Source of the DNA: Pantoea stewartii subsp. stewartii
GTDB lineage: Bacteria; Pseudomonadota; Gammaproteobacteria; Enterobacterales; Enterobacteriaceae
DNA: 37,085 bases
Direction of reading: 5' to 3'
Assembly: GCF_008801695.1 (NCBI RefSeq)
Contig: NZ_VZPF01000054.1
Span: 1 to 37,085 of the forward strand
Below, one piece after another: positions 18,012 to 27,274 of this stretch. Below the pieces are notes generated by a model. The model saw nothing but the letters and a program-made list of their open reading frames with translations. It made no database searches and was not told where the DNA came from. A program made the translations under genes and the position numbers. Within the stretch, counting starts at the first letter, position 1, and every line of letters starts with the position of its first letter.

Positions 18012-18335
18012 CGCTACCGCTCCATTACACGTGCTCATCGTCTGCATCCCGTTACGCATTCAGCGTGATCACAAACTAAACAGAGTCCGCACGGCTGTGG
18101 AGAACGACTTTTTCCGTTTCGAAGTGGAAATCCTGCACCTGAGCGTGATCGGTGCCGCAAAGTGGGGAGTGAACAGGGGGAGAATGGCGAGTCAGGTTAT
18201 ATAAAACAACAGGTTAGGCTGTCTTACCTGTGCGCAGTGATGCGCCTGTGAACACATAATGCGCGATGGCCGGTGCTGTACCGCTGTCACAAAACCGGCA
18301 AACAGTTACCTGCCATCACGTCTTAACAGAGAAAC
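18012..18335 (-). promoter_or_regulatory. Upstream region of the PRD-SFCGS-DUF431x operon, with a candidate operator
   Basis: The 324 bases contain no gene. Within them ACAGGTTAG (18209-18217) and CTTACCTGT (18223-18231) form an inverted repeat, 8 of 9 matching, around GCTGT. A further CAGGTTAT half-site at 18193-18200 runs directly into TATATAA on the minus strand, a possible -10 element. This is a plausible control region for the operon. Near the left side of yihO only a weak GCCGGT/ACCGGC pairing is seen, so transcript read-through from the yih operon cannot be excluded. Confidence 0.45.
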
Positions 18336-19775
18336 TTATGGCTTTTCCGCACCCGTCACCTGAACGCAGGCCTCGTTGCGCGTTGGGATAGCAGCAGGGG
18401 CAAGAGCGTGCCGTTTACGCTGGTTAATGGCCGCGACAATGCGCGCGAAACGCGCTTCATTGAGCCTGTAACCCCATCCCATAATCAGTGCCGCCGCGAT
18501 GGCCAGCGTACAGGGCCAGATAAAGATCAACTGCCGCAGCCCCGCCAGCGTGGCATCCGATTGAAGGGCATTCGGCACATAGCCGATTTGTGTCAGCATC
18601 AGGCCCGGCAAAAACCCCGCCATGGCGGCAGAGATTTTACGGAAGAAGGTGTAGCCGGTATAGCAGGCGCCCTCTGCGCGGATACCGGTTTTCCATTCAC
18701 CGTACTCGACGGTATCCGGCACCAGCGCCCAGTTAAGGCTGTTCACAAACGCTGTGCCGAAGAACGCCATACAGGAGAACAGGACGAACATTAGCGATGT
18801 GCTGCCCCAGAGAAAATTGCACAGATCGCCGACAGCCCAGAATACTAAACCACCGAGATACACCTGCTTTTTACCCCAACGTTTCACCGCAGCGGGCACC
18901 AGCAGCACACCGGCCAGAATACAGCCCATGCTGAAGAAACCCATCCAGGAGAGCAGACTGACATCGTTCAGCACGTACTGGGTGTAATAAACCTGAATCG
19001 CCAGCTTGATGTTGAATGCCGCCAGGGTACACAGGTTCGCCAGGCACAGCGTCCGCAAGGGCGGATTGTGAAAGATGGCGCGAAAGGCGGTTGCAACGCC
19101 AGGTTTGTGATGGGCGGGCGTGACCTCGACATAGCGTTCTTTCACGCCGCTGTAGCAAAGCCCCATGCACAGCAATCCGCCAGTGACAAAGACGGCAGCC
19201 GCCATCTGATAACCCAGCGCACTTTTGCCCACAAACAGCGACTGGATGGGCATAAAGCCTACGGTACAAACCAGCAATCCTAACGTGGCCCCGCCCTGCC
19301 GCCAGGCGGCAAGATGAGCGCGCTCGGTGGGATTCCTGGTGATGGCAGGTACCATTGCCCCGTAGGAACAGTTCATCAGACTGTAAAACAGGCCAAACAG
19401 CATAAACAGCACGGTGGCGATAGCCGTTTTACATGTCAGGCTGAGGTCATGCGCCACAAACTGCGCCGCCGCCGCCAGCGCGACCGGCAGCGAAAAATAC
19501 AGGATAAACGGCCTGAATTTTCCTCTTGCGCCAATTGTCCGCCGTGAATCCAGCACGATGCCCGTAAACATATCGGTAAGGGCCGTAAAGAATTTGGCGA
19601 CGAGGAAAATCACGCCGCCATACCAGGCCGGCATCCCCAGTTCATCGGTGTAAAACTTAAGTAAGTAAAGCGTCCCGATAGCCAGCATCAGGTTGGAGCC
19701 GAAATCACCGATGCCGTAAGCAAACTTCTCACGCAGAGGCAGTTTCAGCGTTAAGGGATCAGAACCTGTGTTCAT
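18336..19775 (-). CDS. yihO: Sulfoquinovose-locus GPH-family transporter YihO
   Basis: 479 residues, 12 membrane segments, GPH:cation symporter family. The N-terminus DPLTLKLPLREKFAYGIGDF then LKFYTDELGMPAWYGG matches E. coli YihO rather than YihP. Other segments are AHLAAWRQGGATLGLLVCTV, ANLCTLAAFNIKLAIQVYYT and the conserved PDTVEYGEWKTGIRAEG. YihO is the presumed importer of sulfoquinovose or its glycosides. It is the last gene of the leftward yih operon, 25 bases after yihP. The C-terminus is longer than in E. coli, with an Ala/Pro-rich tail. Confidence 0.93.
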   Translation of the reverse strand: MNTGSDPLTLKLPLREKFAYGIGDFGSNLMLAIGTLYLLKFYTDELGMPAWYGGVIFLVAKFFTALTDMFTGIVLDSRRTIGARGKFRPFILYFSLPVALAAAAQFVAHDLSLTCKTAIATVLFMLFGLFYSLMNCSYGAMVPAITRNPTERAHLAAWRQGGATLGLLVCTVGFMPIQSLFVGKSALGYQMAAAVFVTGGLLCMGLCYSGVKERYVEVTPAHHKPGVATAFRAIFHNPPLRTLCLANLCTLAAFNIKLAIQVYYTQYVLNDVSLLSWMGFFSMGCILAGVLLVPAAVKRWGKKQVYLGGLVFWAVGDLCNFLWGSTSLMFVLFSCMAFFGTAFVNSLNWALVPDTVEYGEWKTGIRAEGACYTGYTFFRKISAAMAGFLPGLMLTQIGYVPNALQSDATLAGLRQLIFIWPCTLAIAAALIMGWGYRLNEARFARIVAAINQRKRHALAPAAIPTRNEACVQVTGAEKP

Positions 19776-19800
19776 AACGGATCCTTATCACAGAGCCAAA

Positions 19801-21195
19801 TCAGTGCTGACGCTTACGGGCGTCAATCTCGTCAATGATGCGGACATACATCTTTTCATTGAGGTTGTAGAAACACCCCATGGCCACAATCGTGACCACG
19901 GCTAACGCACCGGGATAAATAAACATCAGTTGCTTCAGGCCCTCGACCGTACTGGCGCGCTGGACAGCGTTAGGCACGTAGCCAATCTGGGTCAGCATCC
20001 AGCCGGGGAAAAAGCCCGCCAGTGCCTGTGAGACCTTACGGAAAAAGGTGAAACCGGTATAAACCGTGCCTTCAGAACGCACGCCCGTCCGCCATTCCCC
20101 GTATTCGACCGTATCAGAGACTAAAGCCCAGTTAAGACTGTTCACAAAGGCAGATCCAAAAAAAGCCAGACAGGAAAACACGATGAAACTGACGGAACCG
20201 CCCCCATAGCAATAGTTGAGCAGATCGCCCACGCCCCAAATCAGCAAACCGCCGATATACACTTTTTTCTTACCAAAGCGCCTGACGGCGCCGGGCATCA
20301 TAAAGACACCGATAAAAATGCAGCCCATGCTAAAGAAGCCCATCCATGACAGCAGGATGGGATCGTTCAGAACGTACTGGGTGTAATAGACCTGAATCGC
20401 CAGCTTGACGTTGAACGCCCCCAGTGTGCAGAGGTTGGCAATACAGAGAATAAACAGCGGACGGTTACCCGCGATAGCGCGGAAGGAGGCTAACAGGCCC
20501 GGGTTTTGCGTGGGGTGGGCAGACGGCTGTTCGACATAGCGCTCCTTTACACCGGCATAGCACCACCACATAAAGAGCAAACCAAATGCCGAGAAAAGTG
20601 TGGCTGCAACGATATAGCGGAACTGCGCGCTGCCTTCTGCCAGGTTCATCACCGGCACAAAACCCACAGTACAAATCAGTAACCCCAGCGTTGCACCGCC
20701 CTGCCGCCAGGCGGCCAGGGAGGCGCGCTCATCAGGATTTTTGGTGATGGCGGGCACCATCGCCCCATACGAACAGTTCATCATGCTGAAGAACAGGCCA
20801 TACAACATAAACAACACCGTGGCGACGACCGCTTTACCGGTGATTTCAAACGGCGTACCGATAAAGTTGGCGACAGCCAAAAGCGTGACCGGAAACGCGG
20901 CGTACAAGACAAACGGCCGGAACTTCCCTTTCGGGCCAATCCTGCGCCGCGAATCCAGCATGATGCCCGTGCCCATATCGGTAAACGCCGTGAAGAATTT
21001 GGCGACCAGAAAGATAATTCCGCCGTACGTTCCCGGCAGCTCCAGCACATCGGTATAGAACTTCAGTAAGTAAAGCGTCCCGATATCTAACAGGATGTTA
21101 GAACCCAGATCGCCCATGCCATAGGCCACTTTTTCCCGGAACGGCAACCGCAGCGTCGCAGGCTCGCCGGCAGAAGATACAGTTTGCTGATTCAT
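19801..21195 (-). CDS. yihP: Sulfoquinovose-locus GPH-family transporter YihP
   Basis: 464 residues from ATG 21195 with GGAG upstream; the longer in-frame reading into TauE is rejected. It is clearly the YihP paralogue: EPATLRLPFREKVAYGMGDL, KFYTDVLELPGTYGGIIFLV, FVLYAAFPVTLLAVANFIGT, NPDERASLAAWRQGGATLGL and SDTVEYGEWRTGVRSEG. YihP is the usual candidate exporter of dihydroxypropanesulfonate, or a second importer; the roles of YihO and YihP are not firmly separated. It forms a tandem pair with yihO that arose by duplication. Confidence 0.93.
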   Translation of the reverse strand: MNQQTVSSAGEPATLRLPFREKVAYGMGDLGSNILLDIGTLYLLKFYTDVLELPGTYGGIIFLVAKFFTAFTDMGTGIMLDSRRRIGPKGKFRPFVLYAAFPVTLLAVANFIGTPFEITGKAVVATVLFMLYGLFFSMMNCSYGAMVPAITKNPDERASLAAWRQGGATLGLLICTVGFVPVMNLAEGSAQFRYIVAATLFSAFGLLFMWWCYAGVKERYVEQPSAHPTQNPGLLASFRAIAGNRPLFILCIANLCTLGAFNVKLAIQVYYTQYVLNDPILLSWMGFFSMGCIFIGVFMMPGAVRRFGKKKVYIGGLLIWGVGDLLNYCYGGGSVSFIVFSCLAFFGSAFVNSLNWALVSDTVEYGEWRTGVRSEGTVYTGFTFFRKVSQALAGFFPGWMLTQIGYVPNAVQRASTVEGLKQLMFIYPGALAVVTIVAMGCFYNLNEKMYVRIIDEIDARKRQH

Positions 21196-21238
21196 GATGG
21201 TTCTCCGGTTTACCCGCCCGCCTGGCGGGTAACCTTGC

Positions 21239-22150
21239 TCAGGATGAAGGGGAAGCGTTTTGCTGCTGTGTTTCCGCTTGCTGCTGTGTTTCCGCGCGTA
21301 TCGCCGCAACTTTTTTGCCCAATACCCACTGCATAATCGCCAGCAGGCCAAACACCGGCACCAGTACCGACCATGCCGGAATCGCCAACGCCCCCTTGAT
21401 CAGCATGGCGCCGGATGCGATCAGCAGCAGGAGCACCATCAGCCGGAAAGTGCTGACAGAGATGCGTTGGTGAACATACTGGCCCACCAGCGAGCCCAGG
21501 ATCATGGTGGGCACGCAGAACAGCACCAGCTTGACGGTTGACAGCGTTAAGATGCCGCTGGTCGTCAGGCCGCCAATAATGGCGATGTTACTGGCGGTAA
21601 AAAACGCATTGAGCGTGCCACGAAACGCCGCCGGAGCCAGATTTCTCAACATGCCATAAATCACTACCGGCGGGCCGTTGGTCGCAAAAGCCGACCCCAG
21701 AGCGCCGGCGATGATGCCCGTCGGCACCACTAGCCAGTTTTTGTCACAGACGGGCAGACGAGGAACAAACAGGCTGTAAAACGCGTACAGGATCAGGAAA
21801 GTGCCCAGCCCGGTTTTCATGATGTTGTCCGGGAAACTGGCGAGCGCATAAATCCCCAGGGGAATGCCGGCAAAGGAGAACAGGATAAGCACCAGCGCAG
21901 ATCGCCAGTGGGTTTCGTTACGTGACAACCAGGTGGCATATAACGCAGTGGCTGTCCCGACAATGACCGACATAGGTGCCGCCATTTTGACCGGCAGCAA
22001 CAAGGTGATCAGCGGCATCGTTACCAGCGCGCCACCAAAGCCTGCGCAGATACCGATGAAGGTATACAGGAACATGATGGCGATGATGATGCAGACAACC
22101 TCAATACTCAGCTCAAGCCCGTCGGGAGTAAAAAGCGTGAAGAAATCCAT
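21239..22150 (-). CDS. TauE/SafE-family sulfonate exporter candidate
   Basis: 303 residues, about eight membrane segments, TauE/SafE (formerly DUF81) family. Repeated halves are visible: FIGICAGFGGALVTMPLITL near the N-terminus and IIAGALGSAFATNGPPVVIY in the middle. The C-terminal tail is hydrophilic and carries a duplicated AETQQQ. The family exports small sulfonates or sulfite. Placed between yihQ and yihP, it is probably the outlet for the C3 sulfonate end product. This gene is not part of the E. coli yih cluster as I know it, and ompL is absent here. AAGGAG before ATG 22150 overlaps the yihQ stop, so it belongs to the operon. Confidence 0.88.
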   Translation of the reverse strand: MDFFTLFTPDGLELSIEVVCIIIAIMFLYTFIGICAGFGGALVTMPLITLLLPVKMAAPMSVIVGTATALYATWLSRNETHWRSALVLILFSFAGIPLGIYALASFPDNIMKTGLGTFLILYAFYSLFVPRLPVCDKNWLVVPTGIIAGALGSAFATNGPPVVIYGMLRNLAPAAFRGTLNAFFTASNIAIIGGLTTSGILTLSTVKLVLFCVPTMILGSLVGQYVHQRISVSTFRLMVLLLLIASGAMLIKGALAIPAWSVLVPVFGLLAIMQWVLGKKVAAIRAETQQQAETQQQNASPSS

Positions 22151-22162
22151 ACCCTTTCTCCT

Positions 22163-24220
22163 TTATCGCGTCGAACCGGCACTGTCGATCAGCCGTAATG
22201 AGGCAAATAACGCCTGCCATTCACTTTCAGCCCGGTAAAAGACGGGCGGCTGGCCAAGCGGTGCGGCCACCGTGATCTCGCCACCGTTGGCCGCTTCACC
22301 GGTCCAAAGGTTTATCCAGCGATCCTCCGGCAGATAGAGCGTCCAGTCGTGGCGGCCCTCTTCATACACCGGCGCGACCAGCAAATCACGACCAAACAGG
22401 TACTGGTATTTCAGCGAGTAGGTGCGGGCATCCGCTTCATAGTGCAGGAAAAGCGGCCGCATAACAGGCAGACCACTGCGGGCATTCTGCGCCACCGCCT
22501 GCCTGATGTAAGGCTTTAAGGAAGTAAAGATCGTCGACATACGGGCAAAATGCGCCATGGTTTCGTCATCGCTGTCAAACTGCCAGTTATCGCCGGGACG
22601 GTTACCTTCATGGGTGCGCATCATGGGCGTAAAGGTGTTGAAATCACACCAACGCAGCAGCAGTTCTTTGCTCCGTTTCATGCCGTAGAGCGTGGTATAG
22701 CCACCAATGTCACTGTGATGCAAACCGTGCCCACTCATTGCCAGCGACAAGGCGGCAGGCACTACCGACGCGAGGCCATCGTCCAGACTCCAGTCAACGT
22801 TTTGATCCCCGGCCCACATCATCACGGCGTATTTCTGACTGCCGGTATAACCCGCGCGCATAAAATAGAGCGTTTCGCCGAGCTTGCCGGTTTCTGCCAG
22901 CGCGTCGTAGTTACATTTTGCCCACAGCGCGGGCCAGGCATTATGCATAATCTCGGCATGGACACCGTTATGCAGAACCGTATCGGTTGGGAGATATTCG
23001 CCAAAATCCGCCATCCAGCCGCCACAGCCCAGGCCGATCAGATTTTGTTTGATAACCTCTTTGAACCAGTTATAAGCATCAGGATGAGTCAGATCGACAA
23101 CGCCCGCATAGAACTCACCAAATTCAACATGGTAGTCCTGACCGGAAGCCGTTTTGGTGAGATAGCCGTGCCGGGCGGCCTCGTCGCACAGAGGGCGATC
23201 GCTGGCGACATAAGGATTGATATAAGAGAGAAACTGGACGCCTTCGGCTTTCCATTGCTGAATGCGTGTATCCAGTTGCGGATAGAGTTCGCTGTCCCAC
23301 TGCCAGTTCCACATGACACGTTTGCCAAACGACGTCATGCGAATACCGGACCAGTCCTGAGCCCAGATACCGTTAACCTTCACACCCGCCTGACGCATCT
23401 TGTCTAACTTCTGCTGACACACGTCGGTGCCGCCCTGAATGCCCAGAATCACGCCATCGTAAACCCAGTCAGGCAATTCAGGCTGGCGGCCCAGCCAGGC
23501 GCTCAGTTTTTCCAGCAGCGCAATATAGCTGTCGGCGCATTCAAAGCGTAACGTCGCGCGGTTTTCCCAGAACGCCAGTTCGTGATAATCGGGTGCGCTG
23601 AAGTCAAAATTCATGTAGCCGCTGTTGTCCACATGGCAGTAATACTTCTGGCTGCTGACGAAGGTGGGCTGAGGGAAAAACGTCCAGTAATAATCGCCGC
23701 CGGCATTCTCCGCACAGTCCGCCTGCCAGGTAACATAACTGTTTTTATTCCGTCCGACGCCCTGCTCACTGGTCCAGAGCGGGAACGGTTTCCCGCGCAG
23801 GTCAAAACAGGAAAACTGTTCGCCGCAGCCGTAGATGTGATCCGCCTGCTGCGCTGCCAGCCGTAGCCAGATGCGGTTATGACTGTCGGCGTCATTATTT
23901 AGCGTGAGCAGTAAACGCCCGCCGGCATCCAGCCCAACCGTCAGCGTGGCGCTGATGACGTTGCCGCGCGAGAAACGAATGTGCCAACAGTCGGCCTGCG
24001 ACGTCATGGTGGCCTCAGTCAGGGCCAGCTTTTCATTCAGCCGATCTTTGATACTGAAGTTGCCACGAAACATTTTAATGTCGGCCCGACCGTGCCCCAT
24101 CCACAGACAGGGCGCTTCCGGGCTGTGGCTCAGAATAACGCGGCCGTGATAAACCAGTGAAAAGCCGTTATCAGTGGCAGTGAGTTTTACCCCTGCCGTT
24201 TCAAGATGTTGTAAGTGCAT
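22163..24220 (-). CDS. yihQ: Sulfoquinovosidase YihQ (GH31)
   Basis: 685 residues; this glycoside hydrolase frees sulfoquinovose from its glycosides such as sulfoquinovosyl glycerol. Residues known in E. coli YihQ fall at identical positions: R301 and W304 in GKRVMWNW, nucleophile D405 in GWMADFGEYLP, acid/base D472 in MWAGDQNVDW and Y508 in SDIGGYTT. R301, W304 and Y508 recognise the sulfonate, so SQ specificity is well supported rather than a general alpha-glucosidase. ATG 24220 has AGAGG upstream. It is the fifth gene of the leftward operon. Confidence 0.97.
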   Translation of the reverse strand: MHLQHLETAGVKLTATDNGFSLVYHGRVILSHSPEAPCLWMGHGRADIKMFRGNFSIKDRLNEKLALTEATMTSQADCWHIRFSRGNVISATLTVGLDAGGRLLLTLNNDADSHNRIWLRLAAQQADHIYGCGEQFSCFDLRGKPFPLWTSEQGVGRNKNSYVTWQADCAENAGGDYYWTFFPQPTFVSSQKYYCHVDNSGYMNFDFSAPDYHELAFWENRATLRFECADSYIALLEKLSAWLGRQPELPDWVYDGVILGIQGGTDVCQQKLDKMRQAGVKVNGIWAQDWSGIRMTSFGKRVMWNWQWDSELYPQLDTRIQQWKAEGVQFLSYINPYVASDRPLCDEAARHGYLTKTASGQDYHVEFGEFYAGVVDLTHPDAYNWFKEVIKQNLIGLGCGGWMADFGEYLPTDTVLHNGVHAEIMHNAWPALWAKCNYDALAETGKLGETLYFMRAGYTGSQKYAVMMWAGDQNVDWSLDDGLASVVPAALSLAMSGHGLHHSDIGGYTTLYGMKRSKELLLRWCDFNTFTPMMRTHEGNRPGDNWQFDSDDETMAHFARMSTIFTSLKPYIRQAVAQNARSGLPVMRPLFLHYEADARTYSLKYQYLFGRDLLVAPVYEEGRHDWTLYLPEDRWINLWTGEAANGGEITVAAPLGQPPVFYRAESEWQALFASLRLIDSAGSTR

Positions 24221-24260
24221 ACTGGCCTCTTAGTTGTAGGGTAAGGCGGTAAGGTGATCT

Positions 24261-25103
24261 TTATCCGGGGCGATCGCAGCCAAGGGTGAAGGCCAGCCGA
24301 TGCGTCGCCTGCGGTGCGAGCCAGACCAGATCAACGCCGGAGTTAAACGCATCAGGCGGGCAACTCATGGGCTCGGTTGCCAGCCCGGTGCGGCCCAGTT
24401 TTTCGCCGGTGTAAATTTGCAGCCAGGGCTGATCGCTACGTAAGTAAACAGAAAGGGACGGCTTCCGGCTGGTCAGGCGCACTTCCCACTGCTGGCCGTC
24501 CGTGCCTGTGCGAAGGCTGTCATCAATTTGCGTTGCGCCGAGCAGACGTGGGGAAAGGAAATCGCCTTGCGCTATCGCGGCAGGCAACGTGAGCAGGCAC
24601 TCGTCCAGCGGCATTCTGTTGCAGGTCAGATACGGGTGCGCACCTGCGCCATAAGGAGCAGGTTCACGTCCTGTATTTTGACTGTCGAGCGTCACCAGCA
24701 GGCCCTGCATGGCATCCAGCCGGTACGTCACCGTTGAAACCAGGGCAAACGGATACCCGTAGCTGGGCGGTAAAAAGATTGTCAGCCTCGCTGTGCTGTC
24801 GGTATGTTCCGTAATCTGCCAGTCACGCCACGCCAGCAAACCGTGAATGGCGGTTCCCCCTTCGTGATCATTGATCGGTAAATGAAGCCATTTACCGTTA
24901 TGGTACCAGGTGCCCTTCGCGACGCGATTGGGCCAGGGAATCAGGACTTTCCCCATGTGCGCCAGCGGCAGGGTTTCAGGGGGATGGGGGAGCACCAGAT
25001 GCTGACCTGCGTATGTCAGTTCAGCCAGACCCGCGCCCACGGTGACAAGGGTGGCCTGATAGTCTCCGGCACGCAGTACAAGGGTTTTTCCGCTGCTGTG
25101 CAT
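24261..25103 (-). CDS. yihR: Sulfoquinovose mutarotase YihR (aldose-1-epimerase family)
   Basis: 280 residues of the galactose-mutarotase-like fold. It would interconvert the anomers of sulfoquinovose released by YihQ. Visible active-site elements are the histidines in GGTAIHGLLAW and GAGAHPYLTCN and the glutamate in LATEPMSCPPDAFNSG. It is slightly shorter than E. coli YihR, mainly at the N-terminus. ATG 25103 is preceded by GGGAG. It lies between yihQ and yihS in the operon, as expected for the step between hydrolysis and isomerisation. Confidence 0.93.
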   Translation of the reverse strand: MHSSGKTLVLRAGDYQATLVTVGAGLAELTYAGQHLVLPHPPETLPLAHMGKVLIPWPNRVAKGTWYHNGKWLHLPINDHEGGTAIHGLLAWRDWQITEHTDSTARLTIFLPPSYGYPFALVSTVTYRLDAMQGLLVTLDSQNTGREPAPYGAGAHPYLTCNRMPLDECLLTLPAAIAQGDFLSPRLLGATQIDDSLRTGTDGQQWEVRLTSRKPSLSVYLRSDQPWLQIYTGEKLGRTGLATEPMSCPPDAFNSGVDLVWLAPQATHRLAFTLGCDRPG

Positions 25104-25129
25104 AGCTGGTACTCCCGTCTGTTTTGGAA

Positions 25130-26371
25130 TTATTTTGCGTTACAGTCCAGTAATCCGGCGGCGACAGCGGGAGCCAGGCCCGGTGCCAGCGGAAGGCGTG
25201 GGATGACCAAGCAATGCAGCAGGTGATAGATATCCTGTTTGCCGTCCCAGACTTTGGTCGTCACCTTGTTTTCGCAATCCAGTTCCTGCCACCAGGAACC
25301 GTTTTCGAAGTCCATCAGGTAGGTCATGCAGTAGTCCCACCACTTCTGATACCAGGCTTCGTATTGCGCCTCACCGGTGACGGTATACAGCGCATAGGCG
25401 GTTCCCATCGCTTCGACGATAGGCCAGCGTACCCGCTCGCGCACCACGGGCTTGCCGTCCCAGTCCACGGTATAAACGAAACCGTCTGCACCATCGGGCT
25501 CCCAGGCATCACGCAGGGTGGCGTGAAATAACCCTTTGGCATCTTCCACTAACCAGGCCGGTGGGGTTTCAAAGCGCGCTTCAAACGCGGCGTGCAGATG
25601 CAGCATCAGTCGCCCCCACTCAATCCAGTGGCCGGGCGTGCCACCATAAGCACGGAAGCGGTGGGCAGGGTTATCTTTGTTGTAATCGCGCAGTGGCGTC
25701 CAGTGCGTGTCAAAGTGTTCATTCACGCGATAATTATTTTGACGCGCGACATCATGGATGATTACGGACGTGACGCGCAGCGCGCGATCCAGCCATTTCT
25801 TATCGTGCGTGACGTCATACACGATCAGGAACGCTTCAACGGCGTGCATATTGGCGTTCCCTCCCCGGTAGTCTTCGGTCTTGCTGAATGCCTCGTCCCA
25901 GGATTCCAGGCACATCTGCTCGTCTTCACTCCAGAAGTAACGTTCAATGACCTTGATCGCCTCATCCAGCAATGGACGTGCCGCCGGATGACCGGTGGTA
26001 ACGGCGCTGGCGGCGCCCAGCAATACAAAAAAATGCTGGTAGCCCTGCTTGGAGGCATCGAGAACGCCTTCATCGTTGACGCAGGCGTACCAGCCGCCAT
26101 ATTTTTTATCGCGAAGCGCACCGTTTAACGCATTGATACCATGTTCAACCAGTTGATAAGCCCCGGGCCGCCCCATTGAGGCCGCCACCGCATAGACGTG
26201 CAACATGCGGGCGGTGATCCACAGGTGCGTTCCATTATCGGGTTTGACCTGACCGTTATTACCCAGCCAGCCAAATCCGGTTGGCACCGCCGCATGCTTG
26301 CCAAAACTGAAAATCCGATCGGTTTCCTGTTCGAGCCAGCGATTGTGGCTTAAGGTGTTAAACCATTTCAT
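25130..26371 (-). CDS. yihS: Sulfoquinovose isomerase YihS
   Basis: 413 residues, the same length as E. coli YihS, with an (alpha/alpha)6-barrel of the N-acylglucosamine-2-epimerase/AGE superfamily. It isomerises sulfoquinovose to sulfofructose (and sulforhamnose). Histidines used in catalysis fall at the expected positions: H176 in [10 protein letters not shown]248 in [10 protein letters not shown] and H383 in DIYHLLHCL. The N-terminus [20 protein letters not shown] is typical. It follows yihT after 13 bases in transcription order. Confidence 0.97.
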   Translation of the reverse strand: MKWFNTLSHNRWLEQETDRIFSFGKHAAVPTGFGWLGNNGQVKPDNGTHLWITARMLHVYAVAASMGRPGAYQLVEHGINALNGALRDKKYGGWYACVNDEGVLDASKQGYQHFFVLLGAASAVTTGHPAARPLLDEAIKVIERYFWSEDEQMCLESWDEAFSKTEDYRGGNANMHAVEAFLIVYDVTHDKKWLDRALRVTSVIIHDVARQNNYRVNEHFDTHWTPLRDYNKDNPAHRFRAYGGTPGHWIEWGRLMLHLHAAFEARFETPPAWLVEDAKGLFHATLRDAWEPDGADGFVYTVDWDGKPVVRERVRWPIVEAMGTAYALYTVTGEAQYEAWYQKWWDYCMTYLMDFENGSWWQELDCENKVTTKVWDGKQDIYHLLHCLVIPRLPLAPGLAPAVAAGLLDCNAK

Positions 26372-26384
26372 CTGCTTCTCCCTA

Positions 26385-27260
26385 TTAACGTTTCGCCATC
26401 ATTTCATCTACGATCTCGCCCAGCCGTTGCAGTCTGGGAACAGAGATATCCCGCAGCATCAGGTCGGTATCGGGCAAACCAATAACCGAAGACCAGACTG
26501 CGCGGCCCGCCAGGAATCCGGAGGCACCCGCCTGCATGGCGACTCTGACGGCTCGTGGGAATAATTTTTCGTCAATGCCAGAGGAGAGGATGACCCACGG
26601 CATCATGATCAAATCGTTAAGTTTCTGCGCGGCCGTCAGCAGGTCGGCTTGTGAACCTTTGCCGTACAGCGGCATTTCCACCTTATAAAGATCCGCTCCG
26701 CTGTTACCCAGTTCCTTCGCTGCAGCGAGGATCGCCTGCTCGCGATCGAAGCGATCGCCCCGGCGCGGCGGTCTGACAACGGGTTCGATAATGCTGAGCA
26801 GACCATGGCGGTGACAGCGCGCAGTGAAGGTATTCACCATATCGAGCCGCTGCTGTGCGTCTTCATCGCTGCGCCACAGCACCAGCAGCTTGAGCGCCTT
26901 TGCCCCGTCACGCTTGACGGCCTGAGGATCGACGCGGTGATCAATCTCCACACTGTCAACCGGAATGCCGTTGCCCGGGATAAACGCATCCGCCGCGACA
27001 ATGATGCCGCAACCGGGCGACACAGCCCGCTGCTCCACAATCTGCTGAAAGCAAAATTGCTGATCCACCAGGATGGCGGAGGCATAAGGCGATAACACGC
27101 TGGCGGCATTCACTTTGAATTCGGTCAGAACCCGATCGCTGACCGGCTGTGGCGCACCCGCGGCGGCAAACATCAGCCGCATCGCTTCACGCTGATCCAC
27201 AGCCAGCATGGCGAAACCACCTGATGGCCGGGCGATGTCTTTAAGGGTGTAATGAGTCAT
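26385..27260 (-). CDS. yihT: 6-deoxy-6-sulfofructose-1-phosphate aldolase YihT
   Basis: 291 residues, a class I aldolase of the LacD-like family. It splits sulfofructose 1-phosphate into dihydroxyacetone phosphate and sulfolactaldehyde. The Schiff-base lysine is K193 in [13 protein letters not shown], the same number as in E. coli. Other marks are [17 protein letters not shown] near the N-terminus, [13 protein letters not shown] and the phosphate-loop region [20 protein letters not shown] 27260; the yihU stop lies 14 bases upstream. Confidence 0.96.
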   Translation of the reverse strand: MTHYTLKDIARPSGGFAMLAVDQREAMRLMFAAAGAPQPVSDRVLTEFKVNAASVLSPYASAILVDQQFCFQQIVEQRAVSPGCGIIVAADAFIPGNGIPVDSVEIDHRVDPQAVKRDGAKALKLLVLWRSDEDAQQRLDMVNTFTARCHRHGLLSIIEPVVRPPRRGDRFDREQAILAAAKELGNSGADLYKVEMPLYGKGSQADLLTAAQKLNDLIMMPWVILSSGIDEKLFPRAVRVAMQAGASGFLAGRAVWSSVIGLPDTDLMLRDISVPRLQRLGEIVDEMMAKR

Positions 27261-27274
27261 GTGCTTTCCTCTGA

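Noticed and set aside
18235..18335. Terminator after yihO
   Set aside because: Only a weak, widely spaced GCCGGT/ACCGGC pairing without a T-run is present, so I did not mark a terminator.
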